A stretch of DNA of 64,000 bases from positions 2,046,001-2,110,000 of the forward strand of contig JAMLJB010000001.1 in NCBI GenBank assembly GCA_023953835.1. Reading direction: 5' to 3'. Positions 25,259 through 34,144 of the stretch are shown piece after piece. The notes under the pieces were generated by a model. It ran no database searches. It had not been told where the DNA came from and worked only from the letters and a program-made list of their open reading frames with translations. Position numbers and translations under genes: made by a program. The DNA comes from Rhizobiaceae bacterium (lineage in GTDB: Bacteria; Pseudomonadota; Alphaproteobacteria; Rhizobiales; Rhizobiaceae). Numbering within the stretch: position 1 is the first letter of the stretch; every line of letters starts with the position of its first letter.

Positions 25259-27256
25259 TCAATGCGGCTTTTTGTGCAGCACCTTTTCCGCGGCTGCGGC
25301 GGCTGCTTCGGCGGTGATGCCGAAATGCTTGTAGAGATCCGAAATCTCGCCGCTCGCGCCGAAACCGTGCATGCCGATGAAGATACCGTCGGTTCCGATG
25401 AAGCGGTCCCATCCCTGGCGGATGCCCGCCTCGATCGCCATCCTGATCGGTGCGGAACCGAGCATGTCCTCTTTGTAGCCGTCGCTTTGTTGCTCGAACA
25501 GTTCGAAGCAGGGAACCGAGACCACGCGCGTCGGGTGGCCATGCGCCTGAAGCAATGCGCGTGCGCCAAGGGCGATCTCGACCTCCGAGCCGGTGGCGAA
25601 GATCGTCACGGCAGCCTCGCCGTCGGCGGGCGCAAGCTCATACGCGCCGCGACGGCACAGGTTCTCGTCGGTGTGTTCCGTGCGAACCGTGGGCAGGTTC
25701 TGCCGCGTCAGGGCCAGCGTCGAAGGCGCCTTTCGGGATTCGAGCGCGATCTGCCAGCATTCCGCTGTCTCGACCGCATCGGCCGGGCGGAACACAAGAT
25801 GGTTCGGGATGGCGCGGAGCGCGGCCAGATGTTCGACTGGCTGGTGGGTCGGGCCATCCTCGCCGAGGCCGATAGAATCGTGCGTCATGACAAATATGGA
25901 GCGAATGCCCATCAGCGAGGCGAGCCGCATGGAGGGACGCGCATAGTCGGAGAAGCAGAGGAACGTGCCGCCATAGGGGATGAGCCCGCCATGCAGGGTC
26001 AGGCCGTTCATGGCCGCGGCCATGCCGTGCTCGCGAATGCCGTAATGGACGTAGCGGTTGCCGTAATTGCCCGCCGAGATTTCCTGCGTCTGGCTGGTCT
26101 TGGTGTTGTTCGACCCGGTCAGGTCGGCGGAACCGCCAATGGTTTCGGGCACCACGCCGTTGATGACCTCGAGCGCCATTTCCGACGATTTGCGGGTCGC
26201 CACCTTCGGCTTGTCGGCGGCGAGCTTCTGCTTGTAGGCGTTGATCACTTCATCGAAGCCGCCCGGCAGGTCGCCGCGCGTACGCCGTTCGAACTCCGCC
26301 CGCTGGTCGGCAGGCGCAGCGGCGAAGCGCTTTTCCCACTCCGCGCGCGCCTTGGCGGCGTTAAGGCCGGCCAGCCGCCATGCGTCCAGAACGTCGGAAG
26401 GAATTTCGAATGCAGGATATTCCCAGCCAAGCGCCTTGCGCGTTGCGGCAATCTCGTCCTTGCCGAGCGGTGAGCCGTGTACCTTGTTGGTGCCTGCCTT
26501 GTTGGGCGCGCCGAAGCCGATGGTGGTTTTGGCCGCGATCAGCGTCGGGCGGTCGGACTTCCGCGCCGCCTCAAGCGCCTGCGCGATGGCTTCCGGGTCG
26601 TGCCCGTCGCATGCGAGCGTGTTCCAGCCGGAGGCCGCGAAACGCTCAAGCTGATTGGTGGAATCGGCGAGCGACACGTTGCCGTCGATGGAGATGTGGT
26701 TGTTGTCCCAGATGACGATCAGCTTGTTGAGCTTGAGATGTCCGGCCAGCGACAGCGCCTCCTGGCTGATGCCTTCCATCAGGCAGCCGTCACCGGCCAG
26801 CACATAAGTGTAGTGATTGACGAGATCGTCGCCATAGGCCGCGTTCATGATCCGCTCGCCGAGCGCGAAGCCAACGGAGTTTCCGATGCCCTGTCCAAGC
26901 GGGCCGGTGGTGGTCTCGATGCCCGTGGCGTGGCCATATTCCGGGTGCCCGGCGGTTCTCGAACCTAGTTGCCGGAAGCTCTTTATATCCTCGATGGTCA
27001 TGTCCTCGTAGCCGGTCAGGTACAGCACCGAATAGAGGAGCATGGAGCCATGGCCCGCCGACAGGATGAAGCGGTCGCGGTCCGGCCAGTGGGGGGCCTT
27101 GGGGTCGAATTTCAGGAAGCGCGTGAACAGGACCGTTGCAATATCCGCGCAACCCATCGGCAGGCCCGGATGGCCGGAATTGGCCTTCTCGACGGCGTCC
27201 ATTGCAAGGAATCGAATGGCGTTCGCCATACGGTCGTGTTTTTCGCGGTTGCTCAT
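25259..27256 (-). CDS. tkt: transketolase
   Basis: The 665-residue thiamine-diphosphate enzyme of the pentose phosphate pathway. Visible features are SGHPGLPMG near 29-37, the TPP-binding stretch [19 protein letters not shown] through [20 protein letters not shown], the pyrimidine-domain glutamate in [18 protein letters not shown], and [20 protein letters not shown]. The ATG at 27256 (MSNREKH) is preferred to a much longer non-conserved extension. It is the first gene of the tkt-gap block and divergent from DUF4164-zapA. Confidence 0.97.
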   Translation of the reverse strand: MSNREKHDRMANAIRFLAMDAVEKANSGHPGLPMGCADIATVLFTRFLKFDPKAPHWPDRDRFILSAGHGSMLLYSVLYLTGYEDMTIEDIKSFRQLGSRTAGHPEYGHATGIETTTGPLGQGIGNSVGFALGERIMNAAYGDDLVNHYTYVLAGDGCLMEGISQEALSLAGHLKLNKLIVIWDNNHISIDGNVSLADSTNQLERFAASGWNTLACDGHDPEAIAQALEAARKSDRPTLIAAKTTIGFGAPNKAGTNKVHGSPLGKDEIAATRKALGWEYPAFEIPSDVLDAWRLAGLNAAKARAEWEKRFAAAPADQRAEFERRTRGDLPGGFDEVINAYKQKLAADKPKVATRKSSEMALEVINGVVPETIGGSADLTGSNNTKTSQTQEISAGNYGNRYVHYGIREHGMAAAMNGLTLHGGLIPYGGTFLCFSDYARPSMRLASLMGIRSIFVMTHDSIGLGEDGPTHQPVEHLAALRAIPNHLVFRPADAVETAECWQIALESRKAPSTLALTRQNLPTVRTEHTDENLCRRGAYELAPADGEAAVTIFATGSEVEIALGARALLQAHGHPTRVVSVPCFELFEQQSDGYKEDMLGSAPIRMAIEAGIRQGWDRFIGTDGIFIGMHGFGASGEISDLYKHFGITAEAAAAAAEKVLHKKPH

Positions 27257-27479
27257 GTTCTCACGCCGGGTTCGAAATGGCTGGGAAGGCTGGGGGTTCA
27301 TAGCAGTTGCGGGGTTGCTGTCAATAAAACCCGCCCGTTCGCTGCCATGAATTTCCGGGCCGCTCCGAATAGCGGGGGAAAGAAATACCCGCTTTGTTGA
27401 CGCGCGCTTCATCTGCTGCCTAATCTTTCCCCTGCAACGCATTATGATCGCGTTTCGATTCGGTAATGGGTGGAGAACC

Positions 27480-27752
27480 ATGACCGGGGAGTCCACACTC
27501 AAGGAAGTGATTGCCCGCCTCGGCAAGGCAATCGAGGCGTTGGAGCATGCAGCCAACGCCCGGTTGGAGCACGAGCAAGACTATTCGGACGCGGACGCCG
27601 AAGTGCAGCGTATGAACGCTGATCGGGCAAGGCTTGCCCAGGAACTGGACAGTTCCGAAGCGCGCGCGGAGCGTCTGGAAGAGACGAACAAGGAGGTTTC
27701 CCGCCGGTTGGTGACCGCGATGGAGACGATCCGCGCCGTGCTGGACCGCTAG
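27480..27752 (+). CDS. DUF4164 coiled-coil protein
   Basis: A 90-residue charged protein, predicted almost entirely as one coiled coil ([16 protein letters not shown]; then [34 protein letters not shown]). It matches DUF4164, found between tkt and zapA in many Rhizobiales; the function is unknown but the position suggests a cell-division helper. The ATG at 27480 follows GGTGGAG; an in-frame ATG at 27444 is less likely. It precedes zapA by 77 bp. Confidence 0.85.
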   Translation: MTGESTLKEVIARLGKAIEALEHAANARLEHEQDYSDADAEVQRMNADRARLAQELDSSEARAERLEETNKEVSRRLVTAMETIRAVLDR

Positions 27753-27829
27753 CGCGGCATGATGGCGGGGGCGTTCACCAGGACGGACCGATTCAATCCT
27801 GAAACGCTCTGAGAAACCCGGGAGAGCAT

Positions 27830-28195
27830 ATGGCGCAAGTCACGGTTACAATCGACGGCAAGGCCTATCGGATGGCCTGCGACGAGGGACAGGAAGAGCA
27901 CCTGATCGATCTCGCGCAGCGCTTCGACCGCTATGTGTCGCATCTGAAGGAGTCGTTCGGCGAAATCGGCGACCAGCGCCTCACCGTGATGGCCGGCATC
28001 ATGGTCATGGACGAACTGACCGAATTGCAGAAGCGCGTCAAAGGTCTGGAAAGCGAAATCAGCACCCTGCGCAAGACACGCGACGAAGCGCTGACGAAGG
28101 CTGACAAGAACGACGCGGCATTGACCGGCGCGCTGGCCGGGCTTGCGGCGCGCATGGAAGCGCTGTCGGAAAAGCTGGTCGTTCGCAGCAACTGA
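27830..28195 (+). CDS. zapA: cell division protein ZapA
   Basis: The 121-residue protein is a ZapA homologue, which binds and bundles FtsZ filaments. The N-terminal MAQVTVTIDGKAYRMACDEGQEEHLIDLAQRFDR globular part is followed by the long helix starting ITVMAGIMV-like residues (LTVMAGIMVMDELTELQKRV) and a variable coiled tail. GGAGAGC precedes the ATG. In many proteobacteria 6S RNA and ygfA follow zapA directly; here the next gene is a convergent acyltransferase starting at its stop codon, and 6S-ygfA are at 362-1110. Confidence 0.92.
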   Translation: MAQVTVTIDGKAYRMACDEGQEEHLIDLAQRFDRYVSHLKESFGEIGDQRLTVMAGIMVMDELTELQKRVKGLESEISTLRKTRDEALTKADKNDAALTGALAGLAARMEALSEKLVVRSN

Positions 28196-28978
28196 TTACT
28201 GGGACAGCTCTTTCAGCCGCGCCTCGGCTGTTGGCGGCATGGGTGGCGCCACCTTATCGCGCGAGGTTTCGAGCAGGATGCGGTCTGCGGCGGCCTCCGT
28301 TGCCGAAACGAGCCGCTGCATGAATTCCTCCTTGCCGAGACCGGGCGGAATGGGCGGCAGGAAGCTCGCGCGGATCGTCCCCGGATAGCGCAGGAACTTG
28401 CGGCGCGGCCAGAACAGACCAGCCTGATGCGCGACCGGCACGACCGGCAGGTTGAGTTGATTGTATAGCTCGACGATACCCCATTTGTATTGCGGCTCGG
28501 CGCCGGGCGGGCGGCGGGTTCCCTCGGGATAGATGATGAGCTGGCGCGGGTTCCGGGCGAGTTCGTCCTTGGTCGCCTGAACCACCTGCCGCAGCGCTTT
28601 CGACCGGCTTCCGCGATCGACCGGGATCAGGCGCATCTTCATGATGTACCAGCCGAACATGGGTATCCAGCGCAATTCGCGCTTCAATATGTAGAGCGGG
28701 TCGTCGAGATAGGGGAAGAACGCCAGCACATCCCAGAACGACTGGTGCTTCGGGGCGAGGATGAAGGAACCTTCCGGGATGTTCTCGACGCCGTCGATCC
28801 GGCGGCGCGTCCCAGTGATCCTGTCGTGCAGCCAGAGACTTGAATTGGCCCAGAATTTCGGCACCACCCAGGCCATCTTGCGCGGCGCGAGGAAATAGAA
28901 AGGCGCCCACAGGAACATCTGCACGATCAGGCTCAGATAGAACAGGACGTTGAAAAGGACGGATCGCAGTTGAAGCAT
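28196..28978 (-). CDS. plsC: 1-acyl-sn-glycerol-3-phosphate acyltransferase (PlsC family)
   Basis: The 260-residue membrane-bound acyltransferase transfers an acyl chain to lysophosphatidic acid. The N-terminal hydrophobic segment (about 5-30) is followed by the catalytic HxxxxD motif in APKHQSFWDVLAFF near 75-88 and the substrate-binding YPEGTRRPPG near 152-161; the VPVAHQAGLFW block is also typical. I use the ATG at 28978 (MLQLRSV). Its start lies 5 bp after the YdcF-like stop, so the two are probably co-transcribed. Its stop codon abuts the convergent zapA stop. Confidence 0.92.
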   Translation of the reverse strand: MLQLRSVLFNVLFYLSLIVQMFLWAPFYFLAPRKMAWVVPKFWANSSLWLHDRITGTRRRIDGVENIPEGSFILAPKHQSFWDVLAFFPYLDDPLYILKRELRWIPMFGWYIMKMRLIPVDRGSRSKALRQVVQATKDELARNPRQLIIYPEGTRRPPGAEPQYKWGIVELYNQLNLPVVPVAHQAGLFWPRRKFLRYPGTIRASFLPPIPPGLGKEEFMQRLVSATEAAADRILLETSRDKVAPPMPPTAEARLKELSQ

Positions 28979-28983
28979 GCTGT

Positions 28984-29658
28984 TCAGTTCGTATCCGCAG
29001 GAAGCGCACCGCGCGCAATCGCGGCGAGATATTTGAAATATTCCGTAACCAGCACACGCAGCGCGGCGGGTTCGCCGATCCAGCGGCCATGGTCGAGGCG
29101 CGTGTTCACGACAGGGTAGGGGACGAACTGGACCGGCCCGGCAAGGCGGCGCATCTCGAGAAGGCTGCGCGGCATATGGTAGTTGTTGGTGACGAGGATG
29201 ACGCTGCCGAAGCCATGTTCGCGCAGCCATTTGACGCTCTCCTGCGCATTGCCCACCGTGTCCAGCGCTTCGCGGTCGATATCGACACAGCAGGAAAACA
29301 GGCCGCTGTCGCTGCCGGTGGCGGCGCGAATGGCGTTGCGCCCGGTTGCCGGATGCACGCCGCTGATCAATAGCCGCTTTGCTTTGCCCTTGTTCAGAAG
29401 ATCCAGCGCCGCTTCCAGGCGCGACTGTCCGCCGGTCAGGACGATGATGGCATCGGCCTGCGCGGTCTCGACCGGCGTCGTCAATCCGCTCACATATTGC
29501 GCGAACACGGCGAACCCGCCCGCCAGCACGCCGGCCAGAAGGAGCAGCGACAGCATGACGAGTCTTGGGCCGCGATAACGGGATCGGCGTTCGTCCACTG
29601 AAGGCATTGCGCGCCGATCCGTCCCGTCGCCGGGGGGCGAAAAGCGCATATGATCCAT
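28984..29658 (-). CDS. YdcF/SanA-like DUF218 protein
   Basis: The roughly 224-residue protein has one membrane helix (around 35-58) and a DUF218 Rossmann-like domain. Marks are ADAIIVLTGGQSRLEAALDLLNKGKAKRLLISG, NAQESVKWLREHGFGSVILVTNNYHMPRS and the closing TEYFKYL. DUF218 members bind nucleotides or act in envelope polysaccharide and lipid metabolism; the specific role is unknown. The start is uncertain: an ATG at 29679 lies within repeat copy 3, so I prefer ATG 29658. It is upstream of plsC. Confidence 0.82.
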   Translation of the reverse strand: MDHMRFSPPGDGTDRRAMPSVDERRSRYRGPRLVMLSLLLLAGVLAGGFAVFAQYVSGLTTPVETAQADAIIVLTGGQSRLEAALDLLNKGKAKRLLISGVHPATGRNAIRAATGSDSGLFSCCVDIDREALDTVGNAQESVKWLREHGFGSVILVTNNYHMPRSLLEMRRLAGPVQFVPYPVVNTRLDHGRWIGEPAALRVLVTEYFKYLAAIARGALPADTN

Positions 29659-29667
29659 CTCTATGCT

Positions 29668-29936
29668 AGAGCGGTTCATGGTTAGGTTGAATCATTCTGT
29701 TTGTCGTTTGGCGCGGCGATCCACAAGGAAGGTCGCGAAGAACGGGCTGGTTGCCCGGTCGAGCGGCGTGACGAAGTGGGTGCCTGCCAAACGCAAACCC
29801 GAAGGGCCGGGCCGGTTTGCACCAAATCCTTCGGTCATTGTCTTGTCCGGGCCACCAGCCCGACCTGCGACAACGACCTTGGCCCTGTCGCAAACCATCG
29901 CCGGCAGAATGCTTCAACCTAACCATGAACTGCTCT
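29668..29936 (+). repeat. MITE-like inverted-repeat element, copy 3
   Basis: A full-length (about 270 bp) copy in the same orientation as copy 2, in the gap between the YdcF-like gene and ftsX. The left end reads AGAGCGGTTCATGG preceded by CT, and the right end CCATGAACTGCTCTTG, which has lost the final A of the TA flank. Rest of the 29680-30006 gap: no gene seen. Confidence 0.85.
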
Positions 29937-30006
29937 TGCCACGTGAATCGCTCATTCGTGTCTTGGAGCTTGTCATTTTACCTTCGACCGTGCAACCAAG
30001 CCCGGC

Positions 30007-31002
30007 TCATGTCTCGGAACTGCTCCTGCTGTCGAGATGTGAAAGATAGGCCAGCACGGTGAAGTGAGACGTCGCGGCAGTCAGGAACGAAACCACGAGC
30101 ACGATCAGCAACACGCCGAGATAGCCGTTGACGCCGATCGAGAAGGTGCCGAACAGGGCGCTCGCCTGATCGGCCTCCGGCGTCGCCAGGTTGCGGGCCG
30201 ACCAGAAGGAAAAGCCGGCAAAGGCGAGCGCCGCCGCCAGTCCTCCGACGGCTGCGCCACGAAAGCCGTTGACGAGAAAATGCTGCCGGAACTGCCGGGC
30301 GATATACCGGCCCTCCGCGCCGACGAAATGGAGCACCTCGATGATGCCGTTGTTGCCCGACATCGCGCCGCGCGTTGCGAAAATGACCGAAAGCACGGTC
30401 GCGGCCAGCATCAGCACCAGAACGGCCACGCCGATTGCCACCGTCGTGTGCGCCATCGCCACCAGCCGGTCCACCCAGGTGCGGTGATCGTCCAGCGATG
30501 CGGATGGAATGGCGTCGCTGAGCGCGATGCGTAGGCCCGTGAAGTCCGGCGGCGATTGCTTGTCGATCTTGACGACGACGAGACGCGGCACCGGCAGCTG
30601 GTCGAGGTCCAGCCCGTCGCCAAGCCAGGGTTCCAGAAGGCGCGCCGTCGCGGCGCGGTCGATGATACGCGTCTCCATCACGCCTGCATAACTCGCGGCA
30701 ATCGTCGCCACCTTTTCGAGCGCGGCTTCCATGTCGAGGTCGTCGACCGGCTTGATCTGGATGGTGGCCTCGCTGGCAATCTGCACTTCCCATTGCGAGG
30801 CCGAGTCGCGCACGAGGCTGACCGCGCCAAGCGTCAGGCAGGACAGGAAGGTCATGATCGCGATGACGATGGCAAGCGCCGTGCCCGCGACATTGCGCTG
30901 CGGCACGATGGGCGTCGGCCTGCGCCGCATCGACGTCCTGCCGCGCACGGGCTGCGCTTCAGCCTCGATTTCGTCCATGTCGTGGGCGGCGAAGTCAGTC
31001 AT
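30007..31002 (-). CDS. ftsX: cell division protein FtsX
   Basis: The 331-residue inner-membrane subunit of the FtsEX complex, which couples ATP hydrolysis by FtsE to activation of peptidoglycan hydrolases at the septum. A cytosolic N-terminus is followed by a membrane segment at about 39-64, a periplasmic domain (about 65-180), then three segments near 185-210, 242-265 and 290-318. The NNGIIEVLHFVGAEGRYIARQF cytosolic motif after the second segment is typical. It overlaps the ftsE 3' end by 8 bp. Confidence 0.93.
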   Translation of the reverse strand: MTDFAAHDMDEIEAEAQPVRGRTSMRRRPTPIVPQRNVAGTALAIVIAIMTFLSCLTLGAVSLVRDSASQWEVQIASEATIQIKPVDDLDMEAALEKVATIAASYAGVMETRIIDRAATARLLEPWLGDGLDLDQLPVPRLVVVKIDKQSPPDFTGLRIALSDAIPSASLDDHRTWVDRLVAMAHTTVAIGVAVLVLMLAATVLSVIFATRGAMSGNNGIIEVLHFVGAEGRYIARQFRQHFLVNGFRGAAVGGLAAALAFAGFSFWSARNLATPEADQASALFGTFSIGVNGYLGVLLIVLVVSFLTAATSHFTVLAYLSHLDSRSSSET

Positions 31003-31654
31003 GGATTTCCAGCCGCCCGTCGGAAAGAATCATGCGCCGCGCATCGACCTGCTCCATCAGGGCGAGGTCGTGCGTTGCGATCACGACGGCTGTGCCAAGC
31101 CGGTTCAACTCGATGAACAGGCGCAGCAGACGGCGGGCGAGCGGCGGGTCCACATTGCCTGTCGGCTCGTCGGCGAGCAGGATTTCCGGCTGTTCGATAA
31201 GCGCGCGCGCAATGGCCACGCGCTGCTTTTCGCCGCCGGACAGGACGGCGGGCATGGCATGCATGCGGTCGCCGAGCCCCACCCATTTGAGCAGCTCGAT
31301 CACATCGCCGCGATAGCTGGCTTCCGAACGCCCCCGCACCCTCAGCGGCAGGCCGACATTCTCATAGGTCGTCATGTGGTCGAGCAGGCGGAAATCCTGA
31401 AACACGATGCCGATGCGCCTGCGGAACATCGGCAGGTCGGAGCGCGTGATGGTCGTCCGGTCGCGCCCGAAAATATTGATGAGGCCGCGCGTCGGCTTGA
31501 GCGACAGAAACAGAAGCCGCAGCAGCGAGGTCTTGCCCGCGCCCGATGGGCCGCTGAGGAACTGGAACGAGCGCTGCGGAATCGAAAAGGAAACATCGCG
31601 CAGGATTTCGGGCCCCACCCCGTATCTCAACCCGACATTTTCGAAGCGGATCAC
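30995..31654 (-). CDS. ftsE: cell division ATP-binding protein FtsE
   Basis: The 219-residue ABC ATPase of FtsEX. The Walker A motif GPSGAGKT is at about 35-42, the Q-loop in VFQDFRLLDH, the signature LSGGEKQRVAIARAL and the Walker B ILLADEPTGN follow, with the H-loop in VIATHDLALM. It starts at 31654 and overlaps ftsX. A CtrA-type box lies 84-98 bp upstream in the gap shared with the divergent gene at 31850. Confidence 0.96.
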   Translation of the reverse strand: MIRFENVGLRYGVGPEILRDVSFSIPQRSFQFLSGPSGAGKTSLLRLLFLSLKPTRGLINIFGRDRTTITRSDLPMFRRRIGIVFQDFRLLDHMTTYENVGLPLRVRGRSEASYRGDVIELLKWVGLGDRMHAMPAVLSGGEKQRVAIARALIEQPEILLADEPTGNVDPPLARRLLRLFIELNRLGTAVVIATHDLALMEQVDARRMILSDGRLEIHD

Positions 31655-31737
31655 CTTGGGGTACCTGCAACGTTCGATGAATCATGAAGTGCGTTGCCGC
31701 CCGGCATTGCACCCGGCCCGACCATCGCCCCTTACGG

Positions 31738-31752
31738 TTAACCGCTGGTTAA
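31738..31752. promoter_or_regulatory. CtrA-type box TTAA-N7-TTAA between ftsE and divergent gene
   Basis: The sequence TTAACCGCTGGTTAA is an exact match to TTAA-N7-TTAA, the core of the alphaproteobacterial CtrA consensus. It lies 84 bp upstream of ftsE and 98 bp upstream of the hypothetical gene at 31850, so it could act on either. A further TTAACC lies near 31787. Confidence 0.6.
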
Positions 31753-31849
31753 AATCGGGCATTTTACCAACTGGCTTGAGGAAAGATTAACCATTCCCGT
31801 TTACCTTTGCCTAACCATATGCCCCAACCATGAGCAAGGAGCGGCTGGC

Positions 31850-32419
31850 GTGGCGAACGGGATTGTCTTCGGCAAGGCGCGCGATTTCATCGACGCAGAC
31901 TATGTGGTGGTTTCGCCGGATGGCCGTGAGGCGCCGGTCCATTCCAACGCCTATGAGCCATTCGCCGCGCGAAGCGGCATGGACATGCTGCGGGAGCGCA
32001 CCTTTGTGGAAGCGCGAGATCCCGCGCGCGGCGGCCCGCTGTTCTGGGCGGGCGGGATTGCGCTCGCGGCGCTGGCCTTCTGGATATCGGGAGGACATGT
32101 GCTGCTGGGCGAGATCGACAACGTGCTGCCTGCCAAGCCCTCGACGCATATGCGGATCGCGGGCTGGAATTCGCAGATCAGCGACACGGGCGCGAATCCC
32201 ACGCTGATGATCGATGGCGAGGTCGTCAACGAAGGAACGCGCGCGGAGCCGATGCCGTCGCTCGAAATCGAGGTGGCGTCCGCGAACGGCACCCGGACGC
32301 GCTACAAGCTGGGGACAGGCGACGCGTCGGTCGACGCCCGGGGAACTTTTCCCTTTTCGGGACGGCTGCATCTGCCTAAGGACGGAGTGCAGACGGTTTC
32401 AGTCAGCTTCGTTCAATAG
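31850..32419 (+). CDS. hypothetical single-pass membrane protein
   Basis: I do not recognise a firm family. The 189-residue protein has a cytosolic N-terminal part (1-62), one membrane helix around 63-86 (LFWAGGIALAALAFWISGGHVLL) and a periplasmic domain. The latter (about 105-189: MRIAGWNSQISDTG, PTLMIDGEVVN, LEIEVASANGTRTRYKLG, VSVSFVQ) looks like an all-beta fold of the type seen at the C-terminus of DUF3426 proteins. Translation starts at GTG. It precedes hpt by 10 bp and is divergent from ftsE across a CtrA-type box. Confidence 0.75.
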   Translation: MANGIVFGKARDFIDADYVVVSPDGREAPVHSNAYEPFAARSGMDMLRERTFVEARDPARGGPLFWAGGIALAALAFWISGGHVLLGEIDNVLPAKPSTHMRIAGWNSQISDTGANPTLMIDGEVVNEGTRAEPMPSLEIEVASANGTRTRYKLGTGDASVDARGTFPFSGRLHLPKDGVQTVSVSFVQ

Positions 32420-32429
32420 GGACCATTCA

Positions 32430-32972
32430 ATGCCGGTCGTCCGGGGAAGAGATATCGAAGTCCTCTACAGCGCTTCGGCAATTGCCCGACGCAATCTCGA
32501 ACTGGCCAAGGAAATCGCCGGGCGCGAATATGAGGACCTGCTGGTCATTTCGGTCCTGAAAGGATCGTTCATCTTCGCCGGCGACCTGATCCGGGCCATG
32601 CACGACGCCGGGCTTTCGCCCGAAGTCGAGTTCATCTTCATTTCCAGCTATGGCGCCGGCACGACCAGTGGCGAGGTTCGCGTGCTGCGCGACATTGACA
32701 ATGACGTGAAGGGCCGCGACGTGCTGCTCATCGACGACATTCTCGAATCGGGCAAGACGCTCAAATACACCCGCGAACTGATGCTTTCGCGCGGTGCGAA
32801 GAGCTGTTCCATCGCCGTGCTGCTCGACAAGCGCATGCGCCGCCAGACCGACCTCGAAGCGGATTATGTCGGCTTCGAGTGCCCGGACTATTTCGTCGTG
32901 GGCTATGGCATGGATGTCGCCCACGCCTTTCGCGAACTGCCCTTTGTGGGCGTCGTCAAAGGCGACGCCTGA
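32430..32972 (+). CDS. hpt: hypoxanthine phosphoribosyltransferase
   Basis: The 180-residue purine salvage enzyme converts hypoxanthine (and guanine) with PRPP to the nucleotide. The PRPP-binding loop VLLIDDILESGKTL is near 99-112, preceded by LVISVLKGSFIFAGDL and the FISSYGAGTTS flexible loop; the base-binding FVVGYGMD segment closes the core. The ATG at 32430 gives the family length. It lies 10 bp after the membrane-protein gene, in one operon. Confidence 0.96.
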   Translation: MPVVRGRDIEVLYSASAIARRNLELAKEIAGREYEDLLVISVLKGSFIFAGDLIRAMHDAGLSPEVEFIFISSYGAGTTSGEVRVLRDIDNDVKGRDVLLIDDILESGKTLKYTRELMLSRGAKSCSIAVLLDKRMRRQTDLEADYVGFECPDYFVVGYGMDVAHAFRELPFVGVVKGDA

Positions 32973-32975
32973 GAA

Positions 32976-33278
32976 CTACCACCGCACAGCCTCGCCCGGC
33001 GCGCTCGGTTCGATGGCAAGCGCGTGGACGCCGCGCTTCAATTCCTCTGCCAGCAGGGCGTTGACGGCACGGTGCCGCTCGATGCGACTCATGCCGGAAA
33101 AGCGGGCTGCGACAATTCGTACCCGGAAATGGGTTTCGCCGGTGCCGTCGAATTCCGCGTGATGGCCGGACTCGACATGGTGATGGCCGGCATGCAGGTG
33201 GCTTTCGTTGATAACCGACAGCCGCTCCGGCGAAAATGCCTCCTCAAGCTTCGTTTCCATACGCTGTTGAATGGACAT
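32976..33278 (-). CDS. bolA: BolA family protein
   Basis: The 100-residue protein has the BolA fold: an N-terminal helix (RMETKLEEAFSPERLSVINES), the HHHVESGHHAEFDGTGETHFRVRIV beta region and the conserved helix-turn RIERHRAVNALLAEELKRGVHALAI. BolA proteins pair with monothiol glutaredoxins to carry Fe-S clusters. A very strong AAGGAGGTG site precedes the ATG at 33278. It is convergent with hpt and divergent from the J-domain gene. Confidence 0.95.
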   Translation of the reverse strand: MSIQQRMETKLEEAFSPERLSVINESHLHAGHHHVESGHHAEFDGTGETHFRVRIVAARFSGMSRIERHRAVNALLAEELKRGVHALAIEPSAPGEAVRW

Positions 33279-33409
33279 CACCACCTCCTTGCACCATATA
33301 GGCGGCACGGACGATTTGCCTGAACGCCGCCGCAAATCGCCGCTATGCGCTGCAATCCGCAAATGTCAATTCTTGTTTCGCATCGCGAAGCACTCCAAAC
33401 TTCGAGTCG

Positions 33410-34027
33410 ATGACCGCTTATTCGAAATATTTCGAACGTATTCGCGTTCGCCCGGACCGCAAGGCCGAGGCGCGCGCCGACGCGCCCGTCTGCCAGTGGG
33501 ACGGTTGCAACGAGCCGGCGACGCACCGCGCGCCGGTCGGGCGCATGCGCGAAGGCGAGTATTTCCGGTTCTGCTTCGACCATGTTCGGGAATATAATCG
33601 AGGCTTCAACTATTTCTCCGGCCTGGCCGACAGTGAGATCGCCCGTTTCCAGAAGGAAGCGCTGACCGGCCACCGCCCCACCTGGAAGATGGGAACAAGT
33701 TCGGGCACCAAGTCGTCGCCGGATTTCGCCCAGCAGCGCTCCGGCAGGGCGGGCTACTACAACCGCATGCGCGATCCGTTCAATCTGTTCGGAACGGCGC
33801 AGGAGCAGCGCGCCACCCGTCCACGCCGCGCCAGGCCGCTTGAGGCCAAGGCGCTGGAAACGCTTGGCCTTGACGCAAATGCAACTGGCGAGGCCATCAA
33901 GGCGCGCTATAAGGAACTGGTGAAGCGCCACCACCCGGACGCCAATGGCGGCGACCGTGGCTCGGAGGAACGCTTCCGCGAGGTTCTTCAGGCCTATCGG
34001 ATGTTGAAGCAGGCGGGCCTCTGCTAG
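33410..34027 (+). CDS. J-domain (DnaJ-class) molecular chaperone
   Basis: The 205-residue protein carries a C-terminal J domain of about 60 residues (LEAKALETLGLDANATGEAIKARYKELVKRHHPDANGGD), including the HPD motif that stimulates DnaK ATPase. The N-terminal part has two CxxxxC/C-type pairs (CQWDGCNEP and FRFCFDH) that could form a small metal site. The architecture is common in Rhizobiales just upstream of cobS; client proteins are unknown. Confidence 0.9.
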   Translation: MTAYSKYFERIRVRPDRKAEARADAPVCQWDGCNEPATHRAPVGRMREGEYFRFCFDHVREYNRGFNYFSGLADSEIARFQKEALTGHRPTWKMGTSSGTKSSPDFAQQRSGRAGYYNRMRDPFNLFGTAQEQRATRPRRARPLEAKALETLGLDANATGEAIKARYKELVKRHHPDANGGDRGSEERFREVLQAYRMLKQAGLC

Positions 34028-34144
34028 GTCGCGTGCTGATCGGCAGGCCGTTTTTCCGGCTGTTCTCGCCGTGGAAAAGGCTTTAAAGAACCGCGCAACT
34101 TGAGATTTTAGGACTGTCCGCAATACGCGGAAACAGAGGATGCC

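Noticed and set aside
27795..27812. TGAAACGCTCTG before zapA, similar to a repeat terminal end
   Set aside because: Only one end is present and no interior sequence follows, so a solo or chance match cannot be distinguished.
34028..34144. Cobalamin riboswitch upstream of cobS
   Set aside because: The 117-bp gap is too short and no B12-box sequence is visible.
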